Shown here piece after piece: positions 44,097-51,606 of a stretch of DNA of 64,000 nt. The stretch lies in assembly GCF_000260795.1 (NCBI RefSeq), contig NZ_AJGU01000005.1, positions 1 to 64,000 on the forward strand, written 5' to 3'. Numbering within the stretch: the stretch's first letter is position 1; every line of letters begins with the position of its first letter. Made by a program: the position numbers and the translations under genes. This stretch comes from Treponema sp. JC4. Its GTDB lineage: Bacteria; Spirochaetota; Spirochaetia; Treponematales; Treponemataceae. Under the pieces are notes generated by a model. That model searched no databases and was not told the DNA's origin. It saw only the letters and a list, made by a program, of their open reading frames with translations.

Positions 44097-45569
44097 ATGA
44101 TTTCCAAACTCAAAAAACACTTCGGAAGGGAAAGTCTCTACCACTATATTATGAGATCTTATGCCGTAATCATTTTGATTATGATGATTCCGACAATCTA
44201 CACTATGATTATGTGGCAGTACAATCGTTCCCGTTACAACAATATCATCAAAAATGTAAGCCACGCCAACGCAATTATGAAGATTGCCCGCGATGACATT
44301 CCGGACGAGCTCTGGAACATCGTATCCGGCCGCAATAATGTAAATCAAAGCCGACATAATGTTTATCTTTCTATTATAAATGACAGCGTTCTGGAACTTA
44401 TTCAGAAAAGTGATGATAATAATTCAACTTCAAAACTGGGACTTGCTTACCGCACCTGTCAGACTCTCTCCCGCAACATAGGCTTTTTTGAGCAGCAGAT
44501 TGCCCAGAGTACCGCGGATGTAGAGCAGACTGAGCATATGCTGGATGAAATACGCAGTATTGCAAATCTTTTTGCCCAGATTATGCAGGATTACATTCTT
44601 TCGGAAATTGAATCTGCAGAACGAACCAACAATTACATTCAGAACTCGCCTGTATTCATCTTTACTTTTATGGCGCTGATTTTTATCGGGGTTGCGGCTC
44701 TTATTTTTACAAACTTCAAAACCCTTTCAAAAAAAATCAGGGTGCCGATTTCCAAAATGGAAGACTTTTCTACCCAGCTTGCGGCAGGAAACTTACAGGC
44801 TCATATCGATTCTCCAAAAATCACAGAATTCAATCACCTGGTAGAAAACCTCAACTCTATGGCGCGGCAGATTGATCTTCTGATGAAGCAGAATATTGAA
44901 GAGCAGACAAACCTTCAGAAGGAAGAGCTTTCAAAGCTTCAGGCTCAGATTACTCCTCACTTTTTGTACAATACCTTCGATACAATCATCTGGCTGGCTG
45001 AAGCCGGAAAAAAAGACGATGTCATTCAGATTACCAGGGCTTTTTCAAACTTCATGCGCATTTCCCTAAGCCGCGGCCACGACTGGATTACCCTTGAACA
45101 GGAAATTGAGCACGTAAAGAACTACCTTACAATCCAGAAACTTCGTTACGGTGAAATTTTGAACTATCAGTTTACTGTGGATGAACGGCTCAATAATTAC
45201 ATGATTTTAAAGCTCAGTCTTCAGCCTCTGATTGAAAACGCAATTTATCACGGAATTAAAAATAAACGGGGTCGCGGTCATATTAATATTACTGCCCAGT
45301 TCAGTGACGAGACTCACACAAAAATCCGCATCTGTGTAATTGATGACGGCGCCGGTTTTACCCCTGAACGTCTGGAACAGGTACGCCAGGAGCTTTCTAA
45401 AGAAAAAGGTCAGAATCTTGCTTCAGTTTATGGCCTCTATAATGTTAATAAAAGATTGATTCTGTATTATAATGATAAAACTTGCGGTCTTGAGATTAGC
45501 AGCGAAAAAATGCAGGGTACAAATGTCTCTTTTACAATTCCCTGCCTGGTTGATGTGAAGGAAAATTAG
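44097..45569 (+). CDS. LytS/YesM-type sensor histidine kinase
   Basis: The 490-residue membrane kinase has TM1 at about 22-39, a roughly 145-residue periplasmic helical sensor region, TM2 at about 185-206, HAMP (about 205-262), and a His_kinase domain with phospho-accepting H288 in ITPHFLYNTFDTIIWLAE. The HATPase region has N-box PLIENAIYHGIK and the VIDDGAGF loop. The periplasmic part is a likely docking surface for the upstream binding lipoprotein. Its ATG abuts that gene's stop (TAAATG), implying strict co-translation. The regulator is 19 bases downstream. Confidence 0.93.
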   Translation: MISKLKKHFGRESLYHYIMRSYAVIILIMMIPTIYTMIMWQYNRSRYNNIIKNVSHANAIMKIARDDIPDELWNIVSGRNNVNQSRHNVYLSIINDSVLELIQKSDDNNSTSKLGLAYRTCQTLSRNIGFFEQQIAQSTADVEQTEHMLDEIRSIANLFAQIMQDYILSEIESAERTNNYIQNSPVFIFTFMALIFIGVAALIFTNFKTLSKKIRVPISKMEDFSTQLAAGNLQAHIDSPKITEFNHLVENLNSMARQIDLLMKQNIEEQTNLQKEELSKLQAQITPHFLYNTFDTIIWLAEAGKKDDVIQITRAFSNFMRISLSRGHDWITLEQEIEHVKNYLTIQKLRYGEILNYQFTVDERLNNYMILKLSLQPLIENAIYHGIKNKRGRGHINITAQFSDETHTKIRICVIDDGAGFTPERLEQVRQELSKEKGQNLASVYGLYNVNKRLILYYNDKTCGLEISSEKMQGTNVSFTIPCLVDVKEN

Positions 45570-45588
45570 GGGGCGGAGGATTTAACCC

Positions 45589-47172
45589 ATGTACAGCGTT
45601 TTTATTGTTGATGACGAGCATATTGTTCTTGAAGGAATAAGAAGTACAATCGATTGGGAAAATTCACAGTTCACCTTTGCAGGAGAGGCTAGCGACGGGG
45701 AACTTGCCCTTTCCATGATTCACGAAATGAAGCCGGATATTCTTATCACCGATATCAAAATGCCTTTTATGGATGGGCTTGAACTTGCCCGCATCCTGAA
45801 GAAAATTCAACCCTGGATCAGAATTATTATTCTTTCTGGTCATGATGAATTTGAATATGCAAAAGCAGCAATTTCTATTGGCGTTGAAGACTACATTCTT
45901 AAACCCTTTACCCATGAAGATTTATTAAAAAGCCTGAACAAGGTTGCCGCAAATCTGGATAAAGAAAAGAAACAGCTTTCGGATATTTCTCAGCTTAAGG
46001 AAGAGCTGGAATCGAACGCGGCGCTTTTGAAGAATAAGTTCTTAACAGACCTTGTGCTTGGAAACCTGCCTCATGCAGCTGCAATGCAGAAGGCTGAAAC
46101 TCTGGGACTGGATTTTATTTCCCACTACTACAAGATAATTATCAACGAGCTTAGAAGCGAAAATCAGAACAGAAATGCCATTCAGGAAGCTAAGGGCCGC
46201 CTTATTTCCCTGGTAAAAAACTGGACAGACGTAATTTCCTTTTTTATCGGGCCAGAGCGTAATGTCTGTATCTTGAAGGGTAATTCCCAGGATGATATTG
46301 ATAACACAAGCTTTGACTATGCCGAGGCTATCGAGCATATTGTAACCCAGCGCCTGGACTGCAACGTAATTTCTTCTATCAGTAAGACGGTAGACCATTT
46401 TTCTCAGCTGCCGGAATGCTATAACGATGCAGATAAGATTCTGCAGATGACCCGAATCTGGAACAAGAGCCGAATTTTGAGTTCTGACGACGTAAAAAAT
46501 TCCAGCGACGGTCAGATTTCCCTTCAGGATAAAGACCCGCTTGTGGATAACTTGAAGTATGCTGGCAAAAACGAAATTGATACGATTATTAATCATTACT
46601 GCGATATTTTGAATGACAACTCGCAGAGCTTTACTGTAATTGCTTCCTATCTTCTGGTAGATGTAATTATGGCAGTTACCAAACTGATTGAAGAGCTGGA
46701 TGGCGACGTAAAGGAAATCATGCCGGAAATTTTACAGAGAAGCTTTGTAGAAAAATCCGTTCAGAATGAGCAGATTTTTATAGAAAATGTCCGCGACATT
46801 CTTACCCGTCTTCTGGATTATCGTGATTCCCGTATTCAGGGCCGCTACGGAGACGTAATCATCAAGGCAAAGGCTTATATTGAAAAAAATTACGCCAGTC
46901 AGGATACCTGTCTTTCTACTGTTGCTGATGAAGTACATCTGAGCCCTAATCACTTCAGTACGATTTTCTCTCAGGAATGCGGCATAACTTTTATTGAGTT
47001 TTTGACAAACGTCCGGGTAGAGGCTGCAAAAAAATTCCTTAAGGAAACAGATATGAAGGGCTCTGATATTGCCTATGAGTGCGGCTTCGGCGACCCTCAT
47101 TATTTCAGTTTTATCTTTAAAAAGACAACAGGGCTTTCTCCGCGCGAATATAAAAATCAGTTTGTAAACTAA
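45589..47172 (+). CDS. YesN-type response regulator with AraC DNA-binding domain
   Basis: The 527-residue protein has a receiver domain (1-120) with D8, D9, phosphorylatable D55 (ILITDIKMP) and the LKPF lysine. A central region follows (about 150-410) with the GGDEF-like helical fold common in this family. An AraC-type double helix-turn-helix lies at about 425-527 (VADEVHLSPNHFSTIFSQECGITFIEFLTNVRVEAAKKFL; IAYECGFGDPHYFSFIFKKTTGLSPREY). The likely target is the upstream ytfQRT-yjfF promoter, which has a -10 but no clear -35. Confidence 0.93.
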   Translation: MYSVFIVDDEHIVLEGIRSTIDWENSQFTFAGEASDGELALSMIHEMKPDILITDIKMPFMDGLELARILKKIQPWIRIIILSGHDEFEYAKAAISIGVEDYILKPFTHEDLLKSLNKVAANLDKEKKQLSDISQLKEELESNAALLKNKFLTDLVLGNLPHAAAMQKAETLGLDFISHYYKIIINELRSENQNRNAIQEAKGRLISLVKNWTDVISFFIGPERNVCILKGNSQDDIDNTSFDYAEAIEHIVTQRLDCNVISSISKTVDHFSQLPECYNDADKILQMTRIWNKSRILSSDDVKNSSDGQISLQDKDPLVDNLKYAGKNEIDTIINHYCDILNDNSQSFTVIASYLLVDVIMAVTKLIEELDGDVKEIMPEILQRSFVEKSVQNEQIFIENVRDILTRLLDYRDSRIQGRYGDVIIKAKAYIEKNYASQDTCLSTVADEVHLSPNHFSTIFSQECGITFIEFLTNVRVEAAKKFLKETDMKGSDIAYECGFGDPHYFSFIFKKTTGLSPREYKNQFVN

Positions 47173-47243
47173 ATTTTTCCGTAAGTAATTTTCCGTAAGA
47201 ATTGCACACGATATGTAAAATCTGTATAATTATGTAATTTCTC

Positions 47244-47306
47244 TTGAAATAAATTGCATATTTATGCAAAATTAAGCATAAATAGCATATTTAGGGTTTA
47301 TTTCAA
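47244..47306. repeat. AT-rich nested inverted repeat between the regulator and citrate synthase
   Basis: Outer arms TTGAAATAAA (47244-47253) and TTTATTTCAA (47297-47306) pair perfectly. Inside, TATTTATGC pairs with GCATAAATA. It could be an operator region or a weak terminator; there is no G/C clamp or T tail. Confidence 0.5.
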
Positions 47307-47322
47307 ATCCTGAAAACGGCGA

Positions 47323-47355
47323 AGTCAAGGCTTTAAGCGCCAGCGTGCCTTGACT
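47323..47355 (+). promoter_or_regulatory. Leader hairpin of the citrate synthase gene
   Basis: AGTCAAGGC (47323-47331) and GCCTTGACT (47347-47355) form a perfect nine-base stem with a 15-base loop, ending about 30 bases before the start and upstream of CGGAG. It could affect mRNA stability or regulation. Confidence 0.45.
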
Positions 47356-47384
47356 CGACGTATTAAAAGTTTACGGAGCGCAAA

Positions 47385-48746
47385 ATGATTGATTACAAAG
47401 ATGAATCAGAAATCCTGAAAAAATTTGAAAGTCTTGCTGTTCACAACGACCCTATTAACCCGGATTTATATTCAAAATTTGATGTCAAACGCGGTCTCCG
47501 TAATGCAAACGGCACTGGTGTTCTTGTAGGTCTTACCAGAATTGGTGATGTAGTTGGTTATGAAATGCGCGAGGGCGAAAAGGTTGCAGTTCCTGGCCGC
47601 CTTGTCTACCGCGGCTACAACGTTGAAGACCTTATTGCCGATGCAGAAAAAAATCATCAGTTCGGTTACGAGCAGTGTGCTTATCTTCTTCTTTTTGGTG
47701 AACTTCCAAGTCAGGATCAGCTTGACCGCTTTGCAAATTACATTGGAGAAATCCGCAACCTGCCTCCAAGCTTTACCGAAGACATGATTATGAAGGCTCC
47801 TTCAAAGGACATTATGAATAAGATGGCTCGTTGTGTACTTGCAAGCTATTCTTATGATGAAGATCCTGAAAACCGCAGTCTTGGAAATATCATCAAGCAG
47901 AGTGTTCAGCTGATTGCCCGCTTCTCAACTTTTGCGGCATACGGTTATCAGGCAAAACGCCGCTATTACGACGGCGAAAGTATGTATATTCACAATCCAA
48001 AGCCGGAACTTTCTACAGCAGAAAACTTTCTCCGCCTTATCCGTTCTAACAAGGAATTCAGTCCACTCGAAGCACAGGTACTCGACCTGGCCCTTATCAT
48101 TCACGCAGAGCACGGTGGTGGTAACAACTCTTCTTTGACAGTTCACGTTGTTTCTTCTGCTGATACAGATACTTATTCTTCAATGGCAGCCGCAATCGGT
48201 TCCTTGAAGGGAAGCCGCCATGGTGGTGCCAACATCCGCGTAGTAGAAATGATGGATGAAATCAAGGCAAACGTAAAAGACTGGGGCAGCGAGCAGGAAG
48301 TTTCTGCTTACCTTAGAAAAATTGCCCAGAAGGATGCTTTTGACCACAGCGGTTTGATTTACGGTATGGGACACGCTGTTTATACAATCAGCGACCCTCG
48401 TGAAAAGCTTTTGAAGGCAAAGGCTAAACAGCTGGCAAAAGAAAAGGGCTGCATGGATGAGTTCGGACTTTACGACATCATCGAGCGTGTTGCTCCTGGC
48501 ATTATCTGTGATGTTCACCATTCAGACAAGAAAGTCTGCGCTAACGTTGACTTGTATTCTGGTTTTGTATATTCAATGCTTAATATTCCTCGCGAGCTCT
48601 TTACTCCTATTTTCGCAATTTCCCGAATTGCCGGATGGTCTGCTCACCGAATTGAGGAAGTTGTAAGCGGCGGCCGTATTTACCGTCCTGCATACAAGAA
48701 CGTTTCAGAGGAACGTCCTTTTGTGCCTATTGCAGAGCGCAAATAG
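47385..48746 (+). CDS. gltA: Citrate (or 2-methylcitrate) synthase
   Basis: Condenses acetyl-CoA with oxaloacetate. The 453-residue protein has the catalytic residues of the family: His in HAEHGGGNNSS, His in GMGHAVYTISDPR, and Asp in ANVDLYSGFVYSML. The N-terminal extension and GRLVYRGYNVEDLIADAEKNHQFGYEQCAYLLLFGELP place it in the long citrate synthase group of anaerobes. No other TCA gene is nearby, so a role in glutamate precursor synthesis through a partial cycle is inferred. CGGAG precedes the ATG. Structured element C lies just downstream. Confidence 0.92.
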   Translation: MIDYKDESEILKKFESLAVHNDPINPDLYSKFDVKRGLRNANGTGVLVGLTRIGDVVGYEMREGEKVAVPGRLVYRGYNVEDLIADAEKNHQFGYEQCAYLLLFGELPSQDQLDRFANYIGEIRNLPPSFTEDMIMKAPSKDIMNKMARCVLASYSYDEDPENRSLGNIIKQSVQLIARFSTFAAYGYQAKRRYYDGESMYIHNPKPELSTAENFLRLIRSNKEFSPLEAQVLDLALIIHAEHGGGNNSSLTVHVVSSADTDTYSSMAAAIGSLKGSRHGGANIRVVEMMDEIKANVKDWGSEQEVSAYLRKIAQKDAFDHSGLIYGMGHAVYTISDPREKLLKAKAKQLAKEKGCMDEFGLYDIIERVAPGIICDVHHSDKKVCANVDLYSGFVYSMLNIPRELFTPIFAISRIAGWSAHRIEEVVSGGRIYRPAYKNVSEERPFVPIAERK

Positions 48747-48770
48747 ACTTATACTTAAAAATGTCAGTTC

Positions 48771-48924
48771 GTAAAACTGCTCCCAGTCGCACAGTGTGGT
48801 TTAAAACCGCGCGATATCGCGCTACACGCTGATTGTTGCAAAGGAACTATAGAATTGACCGCTCACGCGGTCACAACAATCAGAGTGTTTTTGCCCCACG
48901 CTGCACTCCTTCGCGCAGTTTTAC
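48771..48924 (-). repeat. Structured intergenic element family 1, copy C
   Basis: In reverse orientation to its neighbours. Outer stem GTAAAACTGC/GCAGTTTTAC (ten base pairs). Third stem CTGATTGTTG/CAACAATCAG. Hairpins TGACCGC/GCGGTCA and GCGCGATATCGCGC. Shared motifs with copy B are GCGCGAAGGAG, CAAAAACACTCT, TTCTATAGTT, AGCGTGTAGCGCGATATCGC and CGACTGGGAGC. Stem sequences have changed on both sides compared with B, so pairing is kept. Confidence 0.75.
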
Positions 48925-48948
48925 TAGCCTGCAATTTTCTATTATACT
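48920..48948 (+). promoter_or_regulatory. Promoter of rsuA, leaderless
   Basis: TTTACT (48920-48925), 17 bases and TATACT (48943-48948), then six bases to ATG at 48955. The -35 lies in the outermost arm of element C. Confidence 0.5.
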
Positions 48949-48954
48949 TTCCTT

Positions 48955-49791
48955 ATGCCAAAAGAACGCATAGATAAACTTCTTTCTCATCAGGGCTTTG
49001 GTTCCCGTAAGGATATTAAGCGCCTGCTCCGTTCTGCAGAAGTGCTTTTGAACGGTAAGCGCATTTATGATCCAAGTCTTGGAATTGACCCGGAGGTTGA
49101 CGAGCTTAGCGTAGACGGCGAAATCGTAACAATCGAAAAAAATATCACCCTGATGATGAATAAGATTGCCCATACTGTCAGTGCCAATAAGGACGGGGAA
49201 CATCAGACCGTCTTTGACCTTCTTACGCCGGAATACAGAACTCCTTACCTGCAGGAAAAGCTTCACCTTGTAGGCCGCCTGGATATGGATACGGAAGGCC
49301 TGCTTCTTTTTACGACTGACGGCAGTCTTACTCACCGCCTGATTTCGCCAAAATCTCATATCGATAAAACTTATTTTGTAATGCTGGAACGTGAGTTTTC
49401 TACGGACGAACAGGCTGAGGTAACACGCCGCTTTGAAGAAGGCATTGCTGTCGGCCCGGATGACAATGACCCGGGTTTTACCTGCGAACCGGCCCGTGTA
49501 CGCTTTCCTTCTCAGGAGGAAATTGACTCCGCTTTAGAAAAATCTTCTGTCCAGGAAGTCTGCCAGCGGTTATGGCAGGGGGATTGCCAAATGCTGCGTC
49601 GTCCTGCCCGCTTTGCAATCCTTACGATTTATGAAGGAAAATACCACCAGGTAAAAAGAATGTTTACGGCTGCGGGAAACAAGGTTGTCTTTTTAAAGCG
49701 CCTTGCCATGGGGCAGCTGCTTCTTGATAAAAAATTAGCTCCCGGCGATTACCGGAAGCTAAATGATGAAGAGTTATCTCTTTTAGTTTAA
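48955..49791 (+). CDS. rsuA: RsuA/RluB-family pseudouridine synthase
   Basis: Isomerises uridine in ribosomal RNA. An N-terminal S4 RNA-binding domain (about 3-60, RIDKLLSHQGFGSRKDIKRLLRSAEVLLNGKRI) precedes the catalytic domain with the aspartate loop LVGRLDMDTEGLLLFTTDG (about 102-120) and the YHQVKRMFTAAGNKV motif. The length of 278 is slightly above RsuA owing to an insertion at about 175-205 (EEIDSALEKSSVQEVCQRLW). RsuA (16S U516) is favoured over RluB by overall size; the exact target is uncertain. Convergent with the cupin regulator. Confidence 0.87.
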   Translation: MPKERIDKLLSHQGFGSRKDIKRLLRSAEVLLNGKRIYDPSLGIDPEVDELSVDGEIVTIEKNITLMMNKIAHTVSANKDGEHQTVFDLLTPEYRTPYLQEKLHLVGRLDMDTEGLLLFTTDGSLTHRLISPKSHIDKTYFVMLEREFSTDEQAEVTRRFEEGIAVGPDDNDPGFTCEPARVRFPSQEEIDSALEKSSVQEVCQRLWQGDCQMLRRPARFAILTIYEGKYHQVKRMFTAAGNKVVFLKRLAMGQLLLDKKLAPGDYRKLNDEELSLLV

Positions 49792-49793
49792 TC

Positions 49794-50414
49794 CTAGTTT
49801 ACAAATCTCTGTGGTGGAGTAACAATCCAGATGGCCTTAAGCTCATCTTCGCCGATGTTTTCCAAAGTATGAGGGACTCCGGAAGAGAAGGTGGCACTGT
49901 CGCCTTCTTCCAGAATGTATTCCTTATTTTCGTAAGTCAGTTTTGCCTTTCCGTGAAGAATGTAACCCATTTCCTTTCCGATATGTCCGTAAGAACCGCG
50001 GTGAGTGTGGGAATTAGCAGGAATACGAACCATGTAAGATTCAAAGGAATTCTGCTTGTCTACATCATCCGGCTTGGAAATCTCTTCGTAAATAATTTCT
50101 TCTTCGTTCAAAGTAGGGCGCTCGCCGCTGCGGATAATTTTTACAGGGCGCTCCTTGCGGTATTCTTCAAACAAAAATTCAAGATTTATGTCCAGAACGT
50201 CAGCAAGGGCTAGCAAAGTATCGATTGCCGGTGAAACGTGATTTCTTTCAATCTGCGAAACAAGACTTTCGCTTACGCCAGCCTGCTGAGCAACTACTTT
50301 GAGGGTAAAGCCCTTATGTTCTCGCACCTGGCGGAGTTTTTCGCCAAAGTGATAGGGCACCTTTTTTGGGTGAAGTGAATTGTCCTGAATGCCATCATTT
50401 TGCAAAGGTGTCAT
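49794..50414 (-). CDS. XRE-family regulator with C-terminal cupin domain
   Basis: The 206-residue protein has a helix-turn-helix XRE domain at about 22-80 (FGEKLRQVREHKGFTLKVVAQQAGVSESLVSQIERNHVSPAIDTLLALADVL). A small-molecule-binding cupin follows at about 125-195 (ANSHTHRGSYGHIGKEMGYILHGKAKLTYENKEYILEEGDSATFSSGVPHTLENIG). The metal-type histidines are only partly kept. This architecture is used by PuuR-like and HipB-like repressors. It overlaps the end of the upstream 358-residue gene by 20 bases, so the two are co-transcribed. The inverted repeats at 51485-51552 are candidate sites. Confidence 0.88.
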   Translation of the reverse strand: MTPLQNDGIQDNSLHPKKVPYHFGEKLRQVREHKGFTLKVVAQQAGVSESLVSQIERNHVSPAIDTLLALADVLDINLEFLFEEYRKERPVKIIRSGERPTLNEEEIIYEEISKPDDVDKQNSFESYMVRIPANSHTHRGSYGHIGKEMGYILHGKAKLTYENKEYILEEGDSATFSSGVPHTLENIGEDELKAIWIVTPPQRFVN

Positions 50415-51471
50415 TTTTCTGTTTCTCCTTGTTCTGTTCTGTTACAAACTGGATATAATAATCTTCCAGAGTTTTATAGGGGCCTTCTACCTTAAATCGT
50501 GCACGTGAGCGCGCATTATCGCGGCGTACTGTATACAGAGAATAGAAGTCTCGGTAGTCCAGTCCGGCATCGGCTTTTACGTGCTCACCAAGGAATTTAG
50601 AAACTTCATCTCGTCCGATTGCTGAAATTCCCTGTGTTTTAAGCGTATTTTTAAGCGTTTTAATCTGCTCGTAAGAAATTCCAAAGAGGAACTCTTCCAT
50701 TGCCTGGGTAACGCCAGGTTCGCCCATTTTTTCTTTAATAAAGTGAATCCACTGCTCGTCCATCTGCATGGAAATCATCATAAGCTCTGAGGTTCCCATC
50801 ATGGTTCCGAAAGCAGGCGCAAGCCGGCGACGTGCTGTCCATACTGCCTGTAAAACGGGAGCAACGTCTTCGATATTCTGATCACTCCAGTGTTCCCAAA
50901 GCAGCAGCAGGGACATTGCCCATTCGCGGCGGAACTCAAGAGGCTGACTTGTATCGTTAATAAGATTCAGGTATACGTCTTCTACCAGCAGAGAGAACAT
51001 TGATGAAATTGTTTCGGTTTCAAGTTCCTTTGCCAGTTTTTCCTCTCCCAGAAATTTTGCTTCGCGGCCAAGTCTGGAAAGTGTATGCATTTTTGCAATC
51101 AAAAGTCCCTTACCCAGATTTGCCTTTGAAGGAAGCTGAAGGGTTGAATCTCCGTTGTTCATATGGTCAATCAAAGAGTCAATGAGGGAGGTAGGGGTTC
51201 TTACGTCACCAATTATTGAGTGGCGCTCCAGTAGGGAAGGGAAGCGGTTAATTGCCGAAGCCAGTGCTTCCAGATCTACAATACGATTGATAAAGCTTTC
51301 TGCGGTTGATTTATTGTTTTTCTGAACGATAGGTATAATTTCATTTACCAGGTCATGCTGCTTTTTAGTAAATATGACTACCTTGGAGTCTTCTTTACTG
51401 ACCTCTGCTTCTGAGCCGAAAAATGTACTTATGTCTACCTGCTCAAAATTCTGAGCTTCCAAATCTTCCAT
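50395..51471 (-). CDS. Conserved-looking helical protein of unknown function
   Basis: A 358-residue, largely alpha-helical, soluble protein with no signal peptide or TM segment. Visible features: an acidic N-terminus (EDLEAQNFEQVDISTFFGSEAEVSKEDS), HDLVNEIIPIVQKNNKSTAESFINRIVDLEALASAINRFPSLLERH, then a tryptophan-containing core (REWAMSLLLLWEHWSDQNIEDVAPVLQAVWTARRRLAPAFG) and a basic stretch RRDNARSRARFKVEG. I do not recognise the family. No Shine-Dalgarno is evident before ATG at 51471. Overlap with the XRE-cupin gene suggests joint function. Confidence 0.75.
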   Translation of the reverse strand: MEDLEAQNFEQVDISTFFGSEAEVSKEDSKVVIFTKKQHDLVNEIIPIVQKNNKSTAESFINRIVDLEALASAINRFPSLLERHSIIGDVRTPTSLIDSLIDHMNNGDSTLQLPSKANLGKGLLIAKMHTLSRLGREAKFLGEEKLAKELETETISSMFSLLVEDVYLNLINDTSQPLEFRREWAMSLLLLWEHWSDQNIEDVAPVLQAVWTARRRLAPAFGTMMGTSELMMISMQMDEQWIHFIKEKMGEPGVTQAMEEFLFGISYEQIKTLKNTLKTQGISAIGRDEVSKFLGEHVKADAGLDYRDFYSLYTVRRDNARSRARFKVEGPYKTLEDYYIQFVTEQNKEKQKNDTFAK

Positions 51472-51484
51472 AGTTTTTTGAGTG

Positions 51485-51511
51485 GACTGTTATTTTAGTC
51501 AAATATCAGTC
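51485..51511. promoter_or_regulatory. Inverted repeat near the start of the 358-residue gene
   Basis: GACTG-T-TATTT / AAATA-T-CAGTC around a five-base centre, ten of eleven arm positions paired. It is an operator or leader-hairpin candidate. Confidence 0.45.
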
Positions 51512-51523
51512 TTTTTTAAAGTG

Positions 51524-51552
51524 GATTTAATAAAATAAGTATTTATTAAATC
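51524..51552. promoter_or_regulatory. Perfect 11-bp inverted repeat in the divergent intergenic region
   Basis: GATTTAATAAA (51524-51534) and TTTATTAAATC (51542-51552) are separated by seven bases. It starts a few bases after the predicted transcription start of the minus-strand operon. Confidence 0.5.
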
Positions 51553-51561
51553 ATATTATAA

Positions 51562-51589
51562 ATTATAAATCATTTTTTTGTATTTTCAA
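51562..51589 (-). promoter_or_regulatory. Promoter of the hypothetical-cupin operon
   Basis: On the minus strand, TTGAAA (51589-51584), 16 bases and TATAAT (51567-51562). The predicted leader of about 84 bases contains both inverted repeats. Confidence 0.55.
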
Positions 51590-51606
51590 CCGATAAAATA
51601 ACTATG

